Source of the DNA: Phorcus lineatus
Lineage: Eukaryota; Mollusca; Gastropoda; Trochida; Trochidae
NCBI GenBank assembly: GCA_921293015.1
Contig: OV121084.1
Location: 22,696,960 to 22,760,959, forward strand
Length of the DNA: 64,000 nt
Direction of reading: 5' to 3'
The notes below the pieces were generated by a model. That model saw only the letters and a list, made by a program, of their open reading frames with translations. It was not told where the DNA came from and searched no databases. How positions within the stretch are numbered: position 1 is the stretch's first letter; each line of letters begins with the position of its first letter. Both the position numbers and the translations under genes were made by a program. Positions 1 through 10,480 of this stretch are shown here, piece after piece.

Positions 1-295
1 GAACTCCTGATAAACTGTCTCTTATAGTTTGGTACTCCCCTTGAAGGTCACTATCATCCTCAGAGGCAACATTAACATCAACGTCGGGTCTGGCGTGAGT
101 GAAGGTCGAATGACAGTCGGCACGTAATGGCAGCCTGTAATCTTCTTGACTACTTTCAACTGGAACTCTGTCTCTTGACGAGTTCAACTCGAGACGATCA
201 ATACGACTTCTTAGCTCTGAGGTATCACTCTTACAATCTTCGACAGTTTGAAGAACTTTATCAAGCTTCTCAGACAGTTTTTCATTACTGTCCAT
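1..295 (-). CDS. Edge-truncated ORF with N-terminal coiled coil, probable retroelement gag/ORF1
   Basis: A minus-strand ATG at 295 opens a frame of 98 codons with no stop that runs off the left edge of the window. The protein starts MDSNEKLSEKLDKVLQ and continues with heptad-like leucines and charged residues over about the first 35 residues (a coiled coil), then an acidic region containing EYQTIRDSLSGV. This reminds me of the gag-like first ORF of DIRS/Ngaro-type tyrosine-recombinase retroelements in marine invertebrates, but the diagnostic later domains are outside the window. That family call is recollection and inference. DIRS-like fragments also occur at 12466-13140 and 44344-44620. It could instead be the first exon of an unrelated host protein. 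Confidence 0.45.
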   Translation of the reverse strand, partial: MDSNEKLSEKLDKVLQTVEDCKSDTSELRSRIDRLELNSSRDRVPVESSQEDYRLPLRADCHSTFTHARPDVDVNVASEDDSDLQGEYQTIRDSLSGV

Positions 296-689
296 GACTT
301 GATAACAACGCCCAGCTTGTCTGCCGAGTGAACAGTGCAAGCATACATGACATCACATAATCACATTATTCACATACATAAAAGAAGTAGTTCTGCTTTT
401 CATGACTACTAGTAAAGGACATTTTGTTACATGACATTTCAAAAGTAGACAATCAAGATAATTTCCAATTTTGCTGGTCACTTTCTAACTGTCGCACATC
501 TTTTCACAGACTTGTCAAAATTATTAACCTAGATGCCATCTTCTGACTTCCAAAGCATTGAAATAGCGAGTCGCAGACGACTGCCTTTTACATCAGGGAA
601 GTTCTGTTTGTCAGATGTGGATTACAAGAGTTTTGCTTCTTTTGACTTCTCTTCCAAAAATGATAGGTTCCACAGACCTATCTGTAGCA

Positions 690-3100
690 TAGGCGAGGAA
701 TGGGGGGGGTCGGGGAGGCTGTGCCCCTTCATCTAAAAAAGTGGGGGGGGGGGGGGAACACGGCTTCCCTACTTTTGACAAGATTTTATAGAGAAAAAAT
801 ATCTTCAAAACCGATTTTCAGGGGTAACCGAGCAGATGACAGTGGCATGCCATTTCAAAGGTAAGCATAATAATGACAGATAATGAAAGTGAATTATAAA
901 ATTAAGCAAAGGCTTTGGGTATGAACAAGTCTATTTATCATCCAAATATAGAAACCCATTGCAGGTTAATAAGGCAACAATTACTTTCATGTGCATGTTT
1001 AAACCGAAAGTAGGAATTGGATTATTCTAAATTTGGAACTTTAGAGCGGTACAAAATTATTTGAAGTTACTGTTGTTCTTGTAGTTCTTGAAGTTCATTG
1101 TCAATTGCCACTCAGTGACTGCCGAGGTCAGTGTTATGACGGGGCTAGAAACTTTCAAAGCCATGTCCGTGGTGTTGCAAGGAAGAAACAAGATGAGGAA
1201 CCAAGAGCTATTGCTGTTCACTGCCTGGCCCACTGTGTCAATTTGGTTCTACAAAAGGCTGGTCGTAAATGCAAACCACTGCAGGATGCACTAGATATGT
1301 CACAACAGAAGTTACAAAAATCTTTAAAAATTCACCAAAACGAGAAAACATCTTTGAGACTCGTCAGAAAGTACCCAAATATGAAATGCCAGGTGACACA
1401 AAAATACAAGGCAGAAGAAGTCATGGGTTGCGTCCACTGTATCCAACAAGATGGACAGTGAGGACAAGTGCCATGGAATCAGTTCTTGAGAACTACTCTC
1501 TCCTGCAGGAGACATTGCATGATATCAATGTTGAAAGAAGAGATGAATATGCAAGGATTGCTGGTGGCCTTGTTGCTCAGTTGGATAACTTTGGGGTATT
1601 TTATGGACTCAAGTTGTCAACTCTTGTGTTTTCAGCCTCAGAATACCTATCGACTGTGCTTCAAGGAGAAGACACCAATGCACAGGAGGCACAGAAAGCA
1701 GCAGATTATGTCATTTCATACTATGAAACCCTCAGGACTGACAAAAAGTTTACTGAAATGTTCAATGCAGCTGTTGAGTCTTCTGAAAGGAAAGCTCAGG
1801 CACCAACTCTCCCACGTTTAAGAATATTGCCAAAGAAACTTGATGACGGTTCGGATCAACACAAGTTCGGAACAGTGAAGGACTTCTACAGGCAACAATA
1901 CTTTGAAATGTTGCACACGCTGGTCGGCGAACTGAAAAGAAGATTCTGCCAGAAAAACTTCAACCTTGTTAAGGACATTGAAGATATGCTACTGAATGCA
2001 GCGAATGGTGAAGCAATTGCAATTCCCAAGTCTGTTCATGCCATGTACGATGGCGACGTTGACTTCAAATGTCTTCAAATTCAGCTGTCTATGCTCCAAG
2101 ACTCAATCAAGGCTGTAGGAAAAGAGATGGGGAGGAGTGTGGTGAATAAGTCACCCTCATCGACACAATTGCAGACTGTCTGAACTCTTCCTCTGTTGTG
2201 AAAAGTATGTTCAGTGAAGTCTCTCTCATACTGCAAATATACTTGACAATACCTGATACCACCTCCTCAAGTGAAAGGTCCTTCTCATGCCTCAGACGCC
2301 TGAAAACATACCAGAGAACAAACATGACCCAGCAACGCCTGAACAGCATTCTCTTGCTGCATACTCACAAACACCTTACAGATGAGCTGTCCGTGCAGGA
2401 TGTGCTACAACGTTTTATTGCTGTGAATGACAGAAGGAGGAGTTTCTTTGGGACCTTTGATTAAAGTCAAACTCATTAACGGAATTTCTAGCTCCGTGAG
2501 AAACATTTAAAAAGATTTTAGTGTTCATTGTAAATGTTGTATCTTAGAATAGATGACAATATGAGTTCCATTGACAGCTAAGCATCATTCCGTTCCATTC
2601 AGTGTTCTATGATGACATATGTTATATTGCATTTATTGGCAGTATTTTAGAGTAAAACATGAGAAATATTATTCTTAAGATGGATGCACTTTGTGATGGC
2701 CATTATCTGACATGTTACAAGTTACAACGTGATGAATGTTTATGTTATGTATGATTACTTGAAGCTAAGTGCTTTAAGACTGTTTACTGAATAAAAACTA
2801 TGAATCAACAATTAAAGCTTTAAAACAAAAGCTTCAAAATGCGTTATTTCTACGACTCTCACACGGACAGAATGAATGCATCCTCCGTGCGCAACCTCCC
2901 CCCTTTAAAACCCCCCACTCAGTAAATACCCCAGGCAGAATTTTTTAGGCCCCCTCTCCCCCACGCCTCTCCCCAAAAAATTGGGCCCCCCCCCCCCATC
3001 TGGGTAGTCCACATGAACCTCAGTCAATATCTTTTGAGGACTCACTCCCACTCACAAAAAAAAGTTTTTAGCTCCCCCCCCCCCCCATTTAATAGATAGC
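690..3100 (+). mobile_element. Degenerate hAT DNA transposon (approximate limits)
   Basis: The segment between the two halves of the surrounding repeat carries a broken hAT transposase. It is bordered by a poly-G-rich stretch at about 695-756 and poly-C-rich stretches at about 2900-3090. These G-rich and C-rich ends are in inverse orientation, as in several invertebrate hAT families with G-rich termini. I could not define an exact terminal inverted repeat or an 8-bp target duplication, so the borders come from homology of the flanks with 8640-9545. Confidence 0.5.
1075..2464 (+). pseudogene. hAT transposase (ZMYM1-like), 5'-truncated and frameshifted
   Basis: Three successive plus-strand frames form one transposase. 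Frame one (from about 1080) has LPLSDCRGQCYDGARN and VHCLAHCVNLVLQ, the block around the first catalytic aspartate of ZMYM1-type hAT proteins. Frame two (1380-2183) continues with PTRWTVRTSAMESVLENY and the helical middle region. Frame three (2198-2464) ends with SSSERSFSCLRRLKTY and RLNSILLLHTHK, the hAT C-terminal dimerisation domain (Dimer_Tnp_hAT). At least two frameshifts separate the parts, and the N-terminal BED-finger and early catalytic core are missing. It cannot encode an active enzyme. Family assignment is firm; subfamily is inference. Confidence 0.85.
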
Positions 3101-3345
3101 AGTGCTTGACGCCAAATCCCTGGACTAAAAAAGTCATCATTAACTTTAAATATATAAACCTTGAAGTTCTGTCTCAGGAGATTCTCATGGTTTATAAAAC
3201 TATATGATTGAACACTAAAGAAACAGTGTTTCATTCATAATGTTTTTACTTATTACATTTTACTTTATTTCTGTAAGCACATACACAAAATGTCTATCAA
3301 ATTGAAGAAAATTTTATACTCTATCCTTTTTTACTATCAGGGTTG

Positions 3346-3824
3346 TAGATTCAAAATTTTGCCAGTTGGACATTTCATTCATAAGTCCACCGAAAGTGAA
3401 CTTTGATATTGCTTTATCATGATAATGACATGAATAATAATGATGAAGAAATAATGAAAGTGAAGATTTTAAAAAGTTCGCCGATCATTTCTGGCCATGT
3501 TTCTAACATAACTGAAATGTAAATAAAAAATCAACATGTGACAAATCGGTTCGAGATTAAAATTTCGTTGAAAATCAGGTCATGTGACTACATTTCAATC
3601 TAACATGACAAATTGCGCTTTGGTTTGAGATTACATTTCTTAGAAAACAAAGCCGTTTGACTACATTTTTCAATTAAACTTACTAAACTTATTAAACTTT
3701 TTTTTTTATATCTATTTTCATAACTACATGTTATAGTAGATATAACATAATGCAACGGTACATCAGGGCGATAAGCCGTTTATGTTTAACTACGAAAGTC
3801 ATTTTCATTGCCTAACATTAAAAA
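3346..3824. other. Unannotated AT-rich spacer
   Basis: No coding region or mobile-element boundary is visible. There are two loosely similar halves (about 3530-3600 and 3600-3670), each with ACATGACAAAT or a near match followed by GAGATTA and CATTTC, so a diverged short tandem duplication is possible. It abuts the TTAA target site of the intact piggyBac element at 3825-3828. Confidence 0.4.
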
Positions 3825-4079
3825 TTAACCCTTCCGTTGCTGAATATTATTTTGACCAGTTTTGCCCCCGTGGCTGAATTTTCCAGCACTCGCCTCGCTA
3901 CGGTAATAACGCAATTAGCCCCTGTGGCTGAATTATTTCGCACCGCGAGTCGCGGTTGTTTTTTCGATAAATGGTGTATTCACATGGCGGATTACGGGTG
4001 AAACTGACCGTTCGATACAAAAGTAGCCCGCCAATCCCGTACACAAATGAACGATCTTTATCCGACACTTTGAATGAAA

Positions 4080-5400
4080 TTTTTATCTTACCTAGAACGG
4101 TTTCTATTGCAATATGAAGATTGTCTTTATTTAGAGTTACGGAAAATCCTTAAATATAATCGCACAATTAATTTTTTTATATGGAATTGAAGATACATTA
4201 TTCCTCTTTACGATGATATATATTTTTTTACAATGCGACCTCTAGTTAGATTTCTACAATTATCTAAAGATTGTCTTTATTTCCGGCTGAATAAAATCCC
4301 TAATACTTAGCGCGCATACATGTATTATATATGGAATTGTAGACAATTTATTCTTCTTTATGATGATAAAAGATTGTTAGAATATGTCACCCTGTTCAAA
4401 AGATATACGCCGCGAAAGATGGTTGGGGGTACCCCAAGGATGCTCCGACATAACGGGATTTTTAGCCAGAACTAATTCTCCCTTGGGCAGTCTGGCATCG
4501 GTACGCTAATTAGTACCGTTATACCCCCGGGGCAGTCCCGGGGCACCAGCATGCGAGTGCCAGTGTTCTAGGCACAAGCGTTGGTTCCTGGCATACCGAT
4601 CCTCTCGGCGCGTGCAGTCACTCGCGGCCGAACATTCCGAGATAATAAAACCAATCATTCTATACGCACGCCGCATCGCTATTTCTTGCTGCGCATGTAC
4701 AAATTATACATGGAAATAAAGATAAATCTTTCGTCCTTACGACTGTGAAAAAATAATGAAAAGGTGCCAACTGGTTCAAAAGATATGAAAAACGAAAGAG
4801 TGATACCCTCAACTACTTGAAAACAAATTTTGATAAGCGTTCTATTTGCGACACCAGTCGCATCATCCACCGCATCGTTATTATTGACTGCGAATATGCA
4901 TATTATACATGGAATTAAAAACAATTATATTCCCTTGAAATAGGTGAAAAAAATATAAAAAAGTATAAAATAGTTCGGGAGATATGAACCGCGAAAGAGC
5001 GACACCCTCAACTACTTGAAAATAGATTTTGACAATCGTTTTATTTGCGACATTTGTCGCAGCACTCGCCGCACCATTTTTATTAATTGCGCACATGCAT
5101 ATTATACATGGAATTAAAAATCATTCTTTCCGCTTGAGAAAGGTGGAAAAAAATTTAAAAAGTGCCAAATAGTTCGGGAGATATGAACCGTTAAAGAGGG
5201 GTACCCTCAGACATTTGGGGGAAAAAATTGATAATTGCGACATTTCTCGCATTATTTGCCGCTTCTTTATTATGTGTTGCGCACATACACATTTCATAAT
5301 GAATCAAAGCCAGTTCTTTTCCCTTTACGATGATGTAAAAAGTATGAAGTTTCGCCACCCGATTCTAAGAAAACAAATTGCGAAAGATCGGGGGTAGGTT
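4080..5400. repeat. Left subterminal tandem array of the piggyBac element
   Basis: Diverged tandem copies with a period near 200 bp. A recurring core reads roughly GCGCATGTACAAATTATACA, then TGGAATTAAAGACAAT, then CTTTACGATGATATAAAA. Clear copies of the core lie near 4690, 4890, 5090 and 5280, with weaker ones near 4150 and 4310. Copies are in the same orientation as those of the right array (9460-10480), so the arrays are direct, not inverted. Homologous sequence is at 17590-17790 in the second copy. Confidence 0.75.
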
Positions 5401-5592
5401 CGTGATGCGGCTCGTATCGAACGTCCAGTGACAGCTCACATTGACTTTCTCTGTCTCTTTTACGACTTAAAAAAAAGATTATTTTATTGACAATCAGTAT
5501 TTTATATTACACTTATTCACCTTATTGATGTGAAGAATAAACTTTATAAGGAGAGTAACGCTCATCCACACTTCTGTTTCTTTCTTCTTTCT

Positions 5593-6058
5593 TCAATCTT
5601 CTTGATTATCCCCCTCATTTTCCTTCTCTGACATCAAACTGATATAAGCTTTAGTGCAATCTTGTGACGTGTGATAAATTCTGAAACATGGTGCTGCACA
5701 TAGAGCCACATTACACTCGATACATTCGAAAGAAGATTCTTTGCCTACCCTTTTCTTCTTTCGAACTGGCCGATTTGTTTCTTCGAATTCCCTTCGACGA
5801 AGTTCTTTATTCGCTTTGGAGCAAACAACACACATGCGTGTGAGGTTTTTCTTCTTTCCAACAGGCTGAATCTTTGATGGAAAGTGACGACCATGGAGTC
5901 GCAAGACACTATCGTCGCTCGTGCTCGGCCGGCCGCGAGGACGTCTGCGCAGGGAGGGCACTTTTTCTGTTTCGGCGAAGGTGATCATATGCTGCACCAA
6001 ATCTTTTCTAAATTGACGGCTTGTTTTCAAAGGTTTGTCTTCTGAGAATTCTGTTAAG
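5593..6058 (-). pseudogene. Detached C-terminal cysteine-rich domain of the piggyBac transposase
   Basis: The minus-strand frame reads LTEFSEDKPLKTSRQFRKDL, a basic region, then CVVCSK and SSFECIECNVALCAAPCF with a following YH. This is the zinc-binding C-terminal domain of piggyBac transposases (pattern CxxC...CxxC...C...C..YH), which in family members binds the element ends. In the second copy (18400-18603) this region directly follows the motif LLNAYIF of the core. Here it is separated from the core ORF (ending at 6771) by a 100-bp foldback and a 604-bp insert, so core and zinc domain are no longer one protein. Residues read upstream of LTEF come from the foldback, not from the transposase. 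Confidence 0.8.
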
Positions 6059-6158
6059 GATAACATACAAGTAACCGTACATTCGTGAAAAAGAATGTAC
6101 GAGCCGCGAAGCGGCGAGGACATTGTTTTCACGAATGTACGGTTACGAGTATGTTATC
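6059..6158. repeat. 100-bp foldback with GC-rich core
   Basis: Positions 6059-6091 and 6126-6158 are inverted repeats of 33 bp, 31 of which match (start GATAACATAC, inner end CATTCGTGAAAA). The spacer has its own palindrome, GCCGCGAAGCGGC, and partly complementary AATGT/ACATT flanks, so almost all 100 bp can fold into one stem. It interrupts the transposase reading frame relative to the second copy of the family, so it is an insertion, probably a tiny foldback or MITE-like element. Confidence 0.85.
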
Positions 6159-6320
6159 TGACTTAAAATACAGCCTAGTTTAAAGTGTTTTTTGTATGAC
6201 CTGCTTTGGTTTATGATAATAACATTCGTATTTCATTGCATAATTATAACATAAAAAACGTTTTTCAATAAAACAAAATCCTTTAACAAAATTTGAGATG
6301 GTCCCAACTCGTTCACCGGT

Positions 6321-6480
6321 CATTCTTAATGCACGTGCAACGTAACCATCTTGCCGGTACATTCTTAATGCACGTGCAACGTTACCATTTCGCCAGTACA
6401 TTCTTAATGCACGTGCAATGTATCCATCTAGCTAGTACATTCTTAATGCACGTGCAACGTTACCAGCTTAATTCACGTGC
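6321..6480 (+). repeat. 39-bp minisatellite with five CACGTG boxes
   Basis: CACGTG occurs at 6332, 6371, 6410, 6449 and 6474. The first four are spaced exactly 39 bp, each in the context CATTCTTAATGCACGTGC followed by AAYGT. CACGTG is the palindromic E-box bound by bHLH and bHLH-PAS proteins. Exact periodicity upstream of a TATA box makes a promoter or enhancer role plausible, but the binding protein is unknown. Confidence 0.85.
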
Positions 6481-6515
6481 AAGACGTTTGAAACCGCAAT
6501 CAGCTTGGGATTTGA

Positions 6516-6541
6516 TATAAAAGGAAGGTGGTCTTAATTCA
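6516..6541 (+). promoter_or_regulatory. Candidate core promoter (TATA box and initiator-like site)
   Basis: TATAAAAG at 6516-6523 lies about 37 bp downstream of the last CACGTG box. An initiator-like TTCAACTT follows about 25 bp later, and an ATG is at 6553. The order E-box array, TATA, initiator, ATG on one strand is internally consistent. Transcription is not shown by sequence alone. Confidence 0.5.
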
Positions 6542-6552
6542 ACTTAGACATT

Positions 6553-6738
6553 ATGTATGGCAATTTTGTTGTTGAGTGGGAAGACATGGCCGAGTATCCA
6601 CACTTCGAAGACATTTCTTCAGAGGATGATGTTGTGTTATCAAATAATGAAACCAATTCCCTTCCGGGGACCATCTCAAAATTATTATTGCTCAATTGTC
6701 CACAAAGAAGCAGTAGATTCTTGCAGGATAATGTATGA
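6553..6738 (+). CDS. Short ORF (61 codons) downstream of the E-box/TATA cassette
   Basis: The protein starts MYGNFVVEWEDMAEYPHF, is acidic in its first half (EDISSEDDVV) and ends RSSRFLQDNV. I recognise no domain. Near the stop there is a GTATGA that could be a splice donor, so this may be the first exon of a longer gene that was partly captured by the TTAA element. It is the only reading frame of note in the insert and lies opposite to the transposase. Coding status is uncertain; the support is its position right behind a well-formed promoter. Confidence 0.35.
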   Translation: MYGNFVVEWEDMAEYPHFEDISSEDDVVLSNNETNSLPGTISKLLLLNCPQRSSRFLQDNV

Positions 6739-6770
6739 TTGAAACAATACAATGACGTCACTGCTGTATT

Positions 6771-8309
6771 TTAATTATAGATAATGTAAGAATTCAACAT
6801 GGCAACGTTCAACACATGAAACCACACGCGCTTCCACCATTTAAGAGTTTTCATTTTGAACGGGGTGTACGACAGCATCTGGTCGGCCCGATCCACACCT
6901 CCCATATATTTGTTGTATTCGTGCACAATACGTGGTCTCGTATTTGCTTCCCCAGTCACTCGGTTCTTCTTTCCTGTCTCTACAATTTCGGCGTCTTCTA
7001 CGGTTGACATGAGCAACACTGACTTCCTGTCCTCATACCGCAAAACGAGTAGGTCTTGATTGTGATAGACTGTCATATCCCCTTTCTTCTGATTCTTCTG
7101 TGCCTTCTTTAGCTTTTCAGGAATGCCTTTGCGATTTCCTCTCAAAGTTCCCGTCACACCAGTTCCCATTTCCCACAAGTTTATATACAATGCCACCGAG
7201 GAATAGAAATTGTCCATGAACACATGATACCCTTTCCCAGCATATTCCTTCACCAAGTCCATGACGAGATCATACGTTTTCCCACCAACAGAAACAGCTT
7301 CATTTGTTTTTCCAGTGTAGAGTTTGAACTTGCAAACATAACCATTTGTTGAGTCGCACAACATGTAGGCCTTTATCCCATACTTCTTCGGCTTGTCGGG
7401 ATTATATACTTTGAAACTCAGATTGCCTTTCCAAGGCACCAACCCTTCGTCAACACAAATGTTTTGATGCGGCTTATAAACTCTGGAAAAACGATGCACG
7501 ATGCGTTGGTACAGATAGCCAAGTTTATTCATTGGTGAAAAATGTGGAGTGTTTCGTCCCGGCATTTGGTTGTTATCATTCAAATGTAGGTGCGTTAGAA
7601 GTAGCCAGAACCTGTCACGGGGCATGCATTTGGAAAAGAAGGGCGTCGACGTCACATCACTTGTTGACCAATACTCAGAAAAGTTTCTCTGTACAACCAG
7701 AGACATTGCTATTGTCATTGCAATGAATACTTTCATTTCTTCGGCATTCGTATCATACCAGTGCCTCAACCGTGAACAGGGTTTCAGAACCTTATCATCG
7801 ACCTGTTGGTGGAAGTATCTGTTGGTTTCTGCTGCCAATGATCCATAATCATCTTCATGAAAAAACAGTCCGAAAAAGTCTACAGGTTGCGGGTTATCAG
7901 GCAATTCTTTGAACCGTCTTAATCCCGTTGCGCCAGTAAAATGCAATTCGACACGTCCACGTTGCCTCGGCCCCTCTTCCCAGCGATCCATAAAATTATC
8001 TTGGTCATCAAAATGTGTGTCCATTTCATTATATTGCTCGTCAAAGCCACTGAACTCTTCCTCTGTGGAAGTACCAGCCGTAGCAGTTTCACCCGTACCA
8101 GCTAATATGTCTCTTGCAATGTTTCTTATTTCTTGATCACTATCAATGTCACTTTCACTATCACTGTCACTGTCACTGTCACTATCACTCTCATCAGTTG
8201 ATTCCATATCAGAAGCTTCATCGGCATGGACCTCGTTGATGAAGTCGTCGTCGCTAGACGTTGACGGACCTTCCCAACTCCTGGTTCGCGGCCTCCTGGC
8301 CTTAGGCAT
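6771..8309 (-). CDS. piggyBac transposase core, truncated at its C-terminus
   Basis: 512 codons starting MPKARRPRTRSWEG. Residues 25-60 are an acidic stretch with an SDSDSD run. The DDE_Tnp_1_7 domain follows from about residue 140. The three catalytic aspartates are visible as D287 in ICVDEGLVPWKG, D366 in VFMDNFYSS and D473 in GGVDRADQM. Piggybac enzymes cut and paste at TTAA without leaving a scar, and the element itself sits between TTAA sites. The frame ends at YIIYN followed by a TAA supplied by the 604-bp insert. The C-terminal zinc domain is stranded at 5593-6058, so this copy probably lacks normal end binding. The core frame has no stop or frameshift, which suggests fairly recent activity. 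Confidence 0.9.
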   Translation of the reverse strand: MPKARRPRTRSWEGPSTSSDDDFINEVHADEASDMESTDESDSDSDSDSDSESDIDSDQEIRNIARDILAGTGETATAGTSTEEEFSGFDEQYNEMDTHFDDQDNFMDRWEEGPRQRGRVELHFTGATGLRRFKELPDNPQPVDFFGLFFHEDDYGSLAAETNRYFHQQVDDKVLKPCSRLRHWYDTNAEEMKVFIAMTIAMSLVVQRNFSEYWSTSDVTSTPFFSKCMPRDRFWLLLTHLHLNDNNQMPGRNTPHFSPMNKLGYLYQRIVHRFSRVYKPHQNICVDEGLVPWKGNLSFKVYNPDKPKKYGIKAYMLCDSTNGYVCKFKLYTGKTNEAVSVGGKTYDLVMDLVKEYAGKGYHVFMDNFYSSVALYINLWEMGTGVTGTLRGNRKGIPEKLKKAQKNQKKGDMTVYHNQDLLVLRYEDRKSVLLMSTVEDAEIVETGKKNRVTGEANTRPRIVHEYNKYMGGVDRADQMLSYTPFKMKTLKWWKRVWFHVLNVAMLNSYIIYN

Positions 8310-9459
8310 CTTTCACATCAATCTGTAAATGATTGAAAATAATGTAGGCACACGCAAGATATAATAACATCAACACATGACCTGTTGTACAGAGAAATTC
8401 AATGTGAGCTTCATGGACATTCAATTGCCACATTTTGTAAGTGTTTGAAACAAATTTGCCGTTGCGCGCCTTTGGCGCCAGCGGTCATCAATAATCCGGA
8501 CATTTTCTAATTGTCCTGGCGAAAGCCGGACATTTTGTTTCACGATTTGCAAAAATAACAAATCAGGACAAATTCTAACATTGCTGGACAATTTCTAACT
8601 TTCGGACAACTTTTCACAATCCAGCCGAACAAGTTCTAATGTCGCCGGACACTTTCTAACTTTTGGACAACTTTTCACAATCCCGCCGAAGGTGCCGATG
8701 GCACCGACGGCCGCTGACGTTGTTTCAACATTAACAACCCTGATGCCGCCTTCTGATTCCTATGCAACGAGCCGGCGAGTCGCGAACAACTGCCTTCTAC
8801 GTCAGGAAAGTTCTGATTGTCAGTTGTGGATTACAAAAGTTTTTCAACTCTTGACTTCTCTTCCGAGATGGGCCTATCTGTCGGGACGGCCGTAGTCAAC
8901 GAGCACCCGGCCCCTTGTCTTTAGTTCACTGGAAGGAACTCATGCCATCCCGACATATATAGCAAACTATTTAAAACATCGGAATGCTACCAAACTTTTT
9001 TTTCAAAAATGAGTTTCCTCGACCAACAAAAATTTGGCAGAAAAAAACACATACCTGCTGGCGGTGCCCGACGAAAGTCCGCTGAAATTTTTTTTCTCGA
9101 ACACGAACATTTTCGTTGGACACATTTTCTCATGACCTGATGGTGGTGCCCGGCGAAAGATCCCCGACATATTGTGTCTCAACCACAAACATTTTCGTTG
9201 GACAACTTTGCCTTGACCTGATGGCGGTTCCCGACGGCATCCCAGACATACTGTGTCTCAACCACAACATTTTCGTTGGACAATTTTCCCATGAACTGAT
9301 GGCGGTGCCCAACGCAAAAATCCCCTAACTCAAAAAAGACATCAATAACGCTATGAATGTAAATCCAAAAGTTTTTTTTCCTTAACTTTCATGGTTTATA
9401 AAACTCTATAATTGAACACTAAAGAAACAGGGTTTCCTTCATAATTTTTTTTACTTATT
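8310..9459. repeat. Internal non-coding part of the piggyBac element with short tandem repeats
   Basis: No gene is seen upstream of the transposase start. 8490-8690 has repeated CTTTCTAAC and GGACAACTTTTCACAATCC phrases. 9050-9320 holds about three copies of a unit near 85 bp with the phrases CATTTTCGTTGGACA and CTGATGGCGGTGCCC. Matching sequence is found at 455-700 and at 19300-19830, which shows that these parts belong to the element. The transposase promoter should lie in this region, but I see no clear TATA box. Confidence 0.6.
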
Positions 9460-10480
9460 ACATTTATTTATAACATTTTAGCGGCGCTTGTTGAGTCTTT
9501 ATTTCTATGAGCGCATAAACAAATTGTATATCAAATTGAAGAGAATTTTCTGCTCTTTACGCTGATACCAAACGTTGTTGAGCGCGCCACTTGGTTACAG
9601 AAATACGAAATGCGAAACTTGCCAAATTTGCGGCACTTCTTGTGCCTTTATTTTTGTGTGCGCATGTATGATCAATATATTGAGATGAAGAACAACGTTC
9701 CGTCTTTATTTAGACGTAATATTTATCAAAATCCGCCAAGTGGTATAGAAAATATCGAGTGCCAAAATCGAACATGGTACATGAAAATCGAACTTCAGAT
9801 CACATGAAAAGAACCCTTTGTGCTTGCTGCATCGTCGTTTGTTTTAGCACATGTACATTTTATATATCACTTTGTAGACAATTTATTCCTCTTGATAATG
9901 ATATAAATGGTTTTGAAATGTGTCATTTGTACACGGGGATATGAAGTGCCAAAGTTTCCCTATTTGCGTCACTAACGGAATTGCGAAGTGCGAAAGTTGT
10001 TCTTTTTACGGCACTTGTTGAGTCTTTATTTATTTGCGCGCATAATAATTGATATAGGGAATTAAAGACAATTCATTTGTCTTTATAGTGATGTAAAATT
10101 CAACAAAATCTTTTTCACGGTGTAAAAGAAATTCATTGTGAAAGAAAGGCACATGAAAATCGCGCTTCAGATCACATGATAAGAAAGTCGGCAAAATTAC
10201 CTTTTTGTGCGGCGCTTGCTGTATCTTTATGAATTGTTGCGCATGTACACATTTTACATGGAATTAAAGACAATCTTTTTCTCTATCTTGTGATATAAAA
10301 AATGTCAAAATATGTTGAGCACATCATGAGAAAATTGGTGTGACAAAACAGTGTAAAACTAAAAATATATAAAAATCACCTTTTTTGCGGCACATGCGGT
10401 ATCTTTATTTCACGAGGCCCACATATGTTTTTTACATCGAATTAAAGACATTTTTTTTCTCTTTCAAATGATCCCACCTA
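9460..10480. repeat. Right subterminal tandem array of the piggyBac element
   Basis: About six diverged units with a 180-210 bp period, each with a form of GCGCATGTACAxATTTTACA, TGGAATTAAAGACAAT and TGATATAAAAA; cores lie near 9510, 9660, 9850, 10036, 10240 and 10420. Beyond them 10490-10961 is a conserved end region (GAAAATACAAGCGTTGAACT near 10780) also present in the copies ending at 16733 and 27220. Confidence 0.75.

Larger units (their letters stand above)
455..3345. mobile_element. Relic of the piggyBac-family repeat, split by a hAT element
   Basis: About 455-700 resembles 8640-8890 inside the intact piggyBac element: both contain TTTCTAAC followed by CTTTTCACA, a shared stretch with GGAAGTTCTG, and GTGGATTACAA. 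About 3100-3345 resembles 9310-9545 (shared TCATGGTTTATAAAACT and TGAACACTAAAGAAACAG). The two halves are in the same order and orientation as in that element, with the hAT transposon between them. Neither terminal repeat is recognisable, so this is an old fragment that no longer has mobile ends. Confidence 0.6.
6167..6770 (+). mobile_element. 604-bp TTAA-flanked insert with 8-bp terminal inverted repeats
   Basis: Left border TTAA (6163-6166) plus AATACAGC; right border GCTGTATT plus TTAA (6771-6774). The 12-bp inverted identity including TTAA is perfect. The insert is absent from the homologous place in the second family copy. Its internal sequence is unlike the host element: a 39-bp minisatellite with CACGTG boxes, a TATA box and a short plus-strand ORF. 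TTAA target choice suggests mobilisation by a piggyBac-type transposase. The insertion supplies the TAA that ends the transposase core ORF. Confidence 0.7.

Noticed and set aside
695..760. G-quadruplex regulatory element
   Set aside because: The poly-G run fits the end of the degenerate hAT transposon, with poly-C counterparts at the other end.
5593..6132. Treating the whole frame as a 179-residue zinc-finger gene
   Set aside because: The first residues are translated from the foldback insertion. The real content is the transposase C-terminus, as shown by the contiguous second copy.
8146..8328. Plus-strand serine/leucine-rich ORF resembling a membrane or signal peptide
   Set aside because: It is the antisense of the SDSDSD acidic run of the piggyBac transposase.
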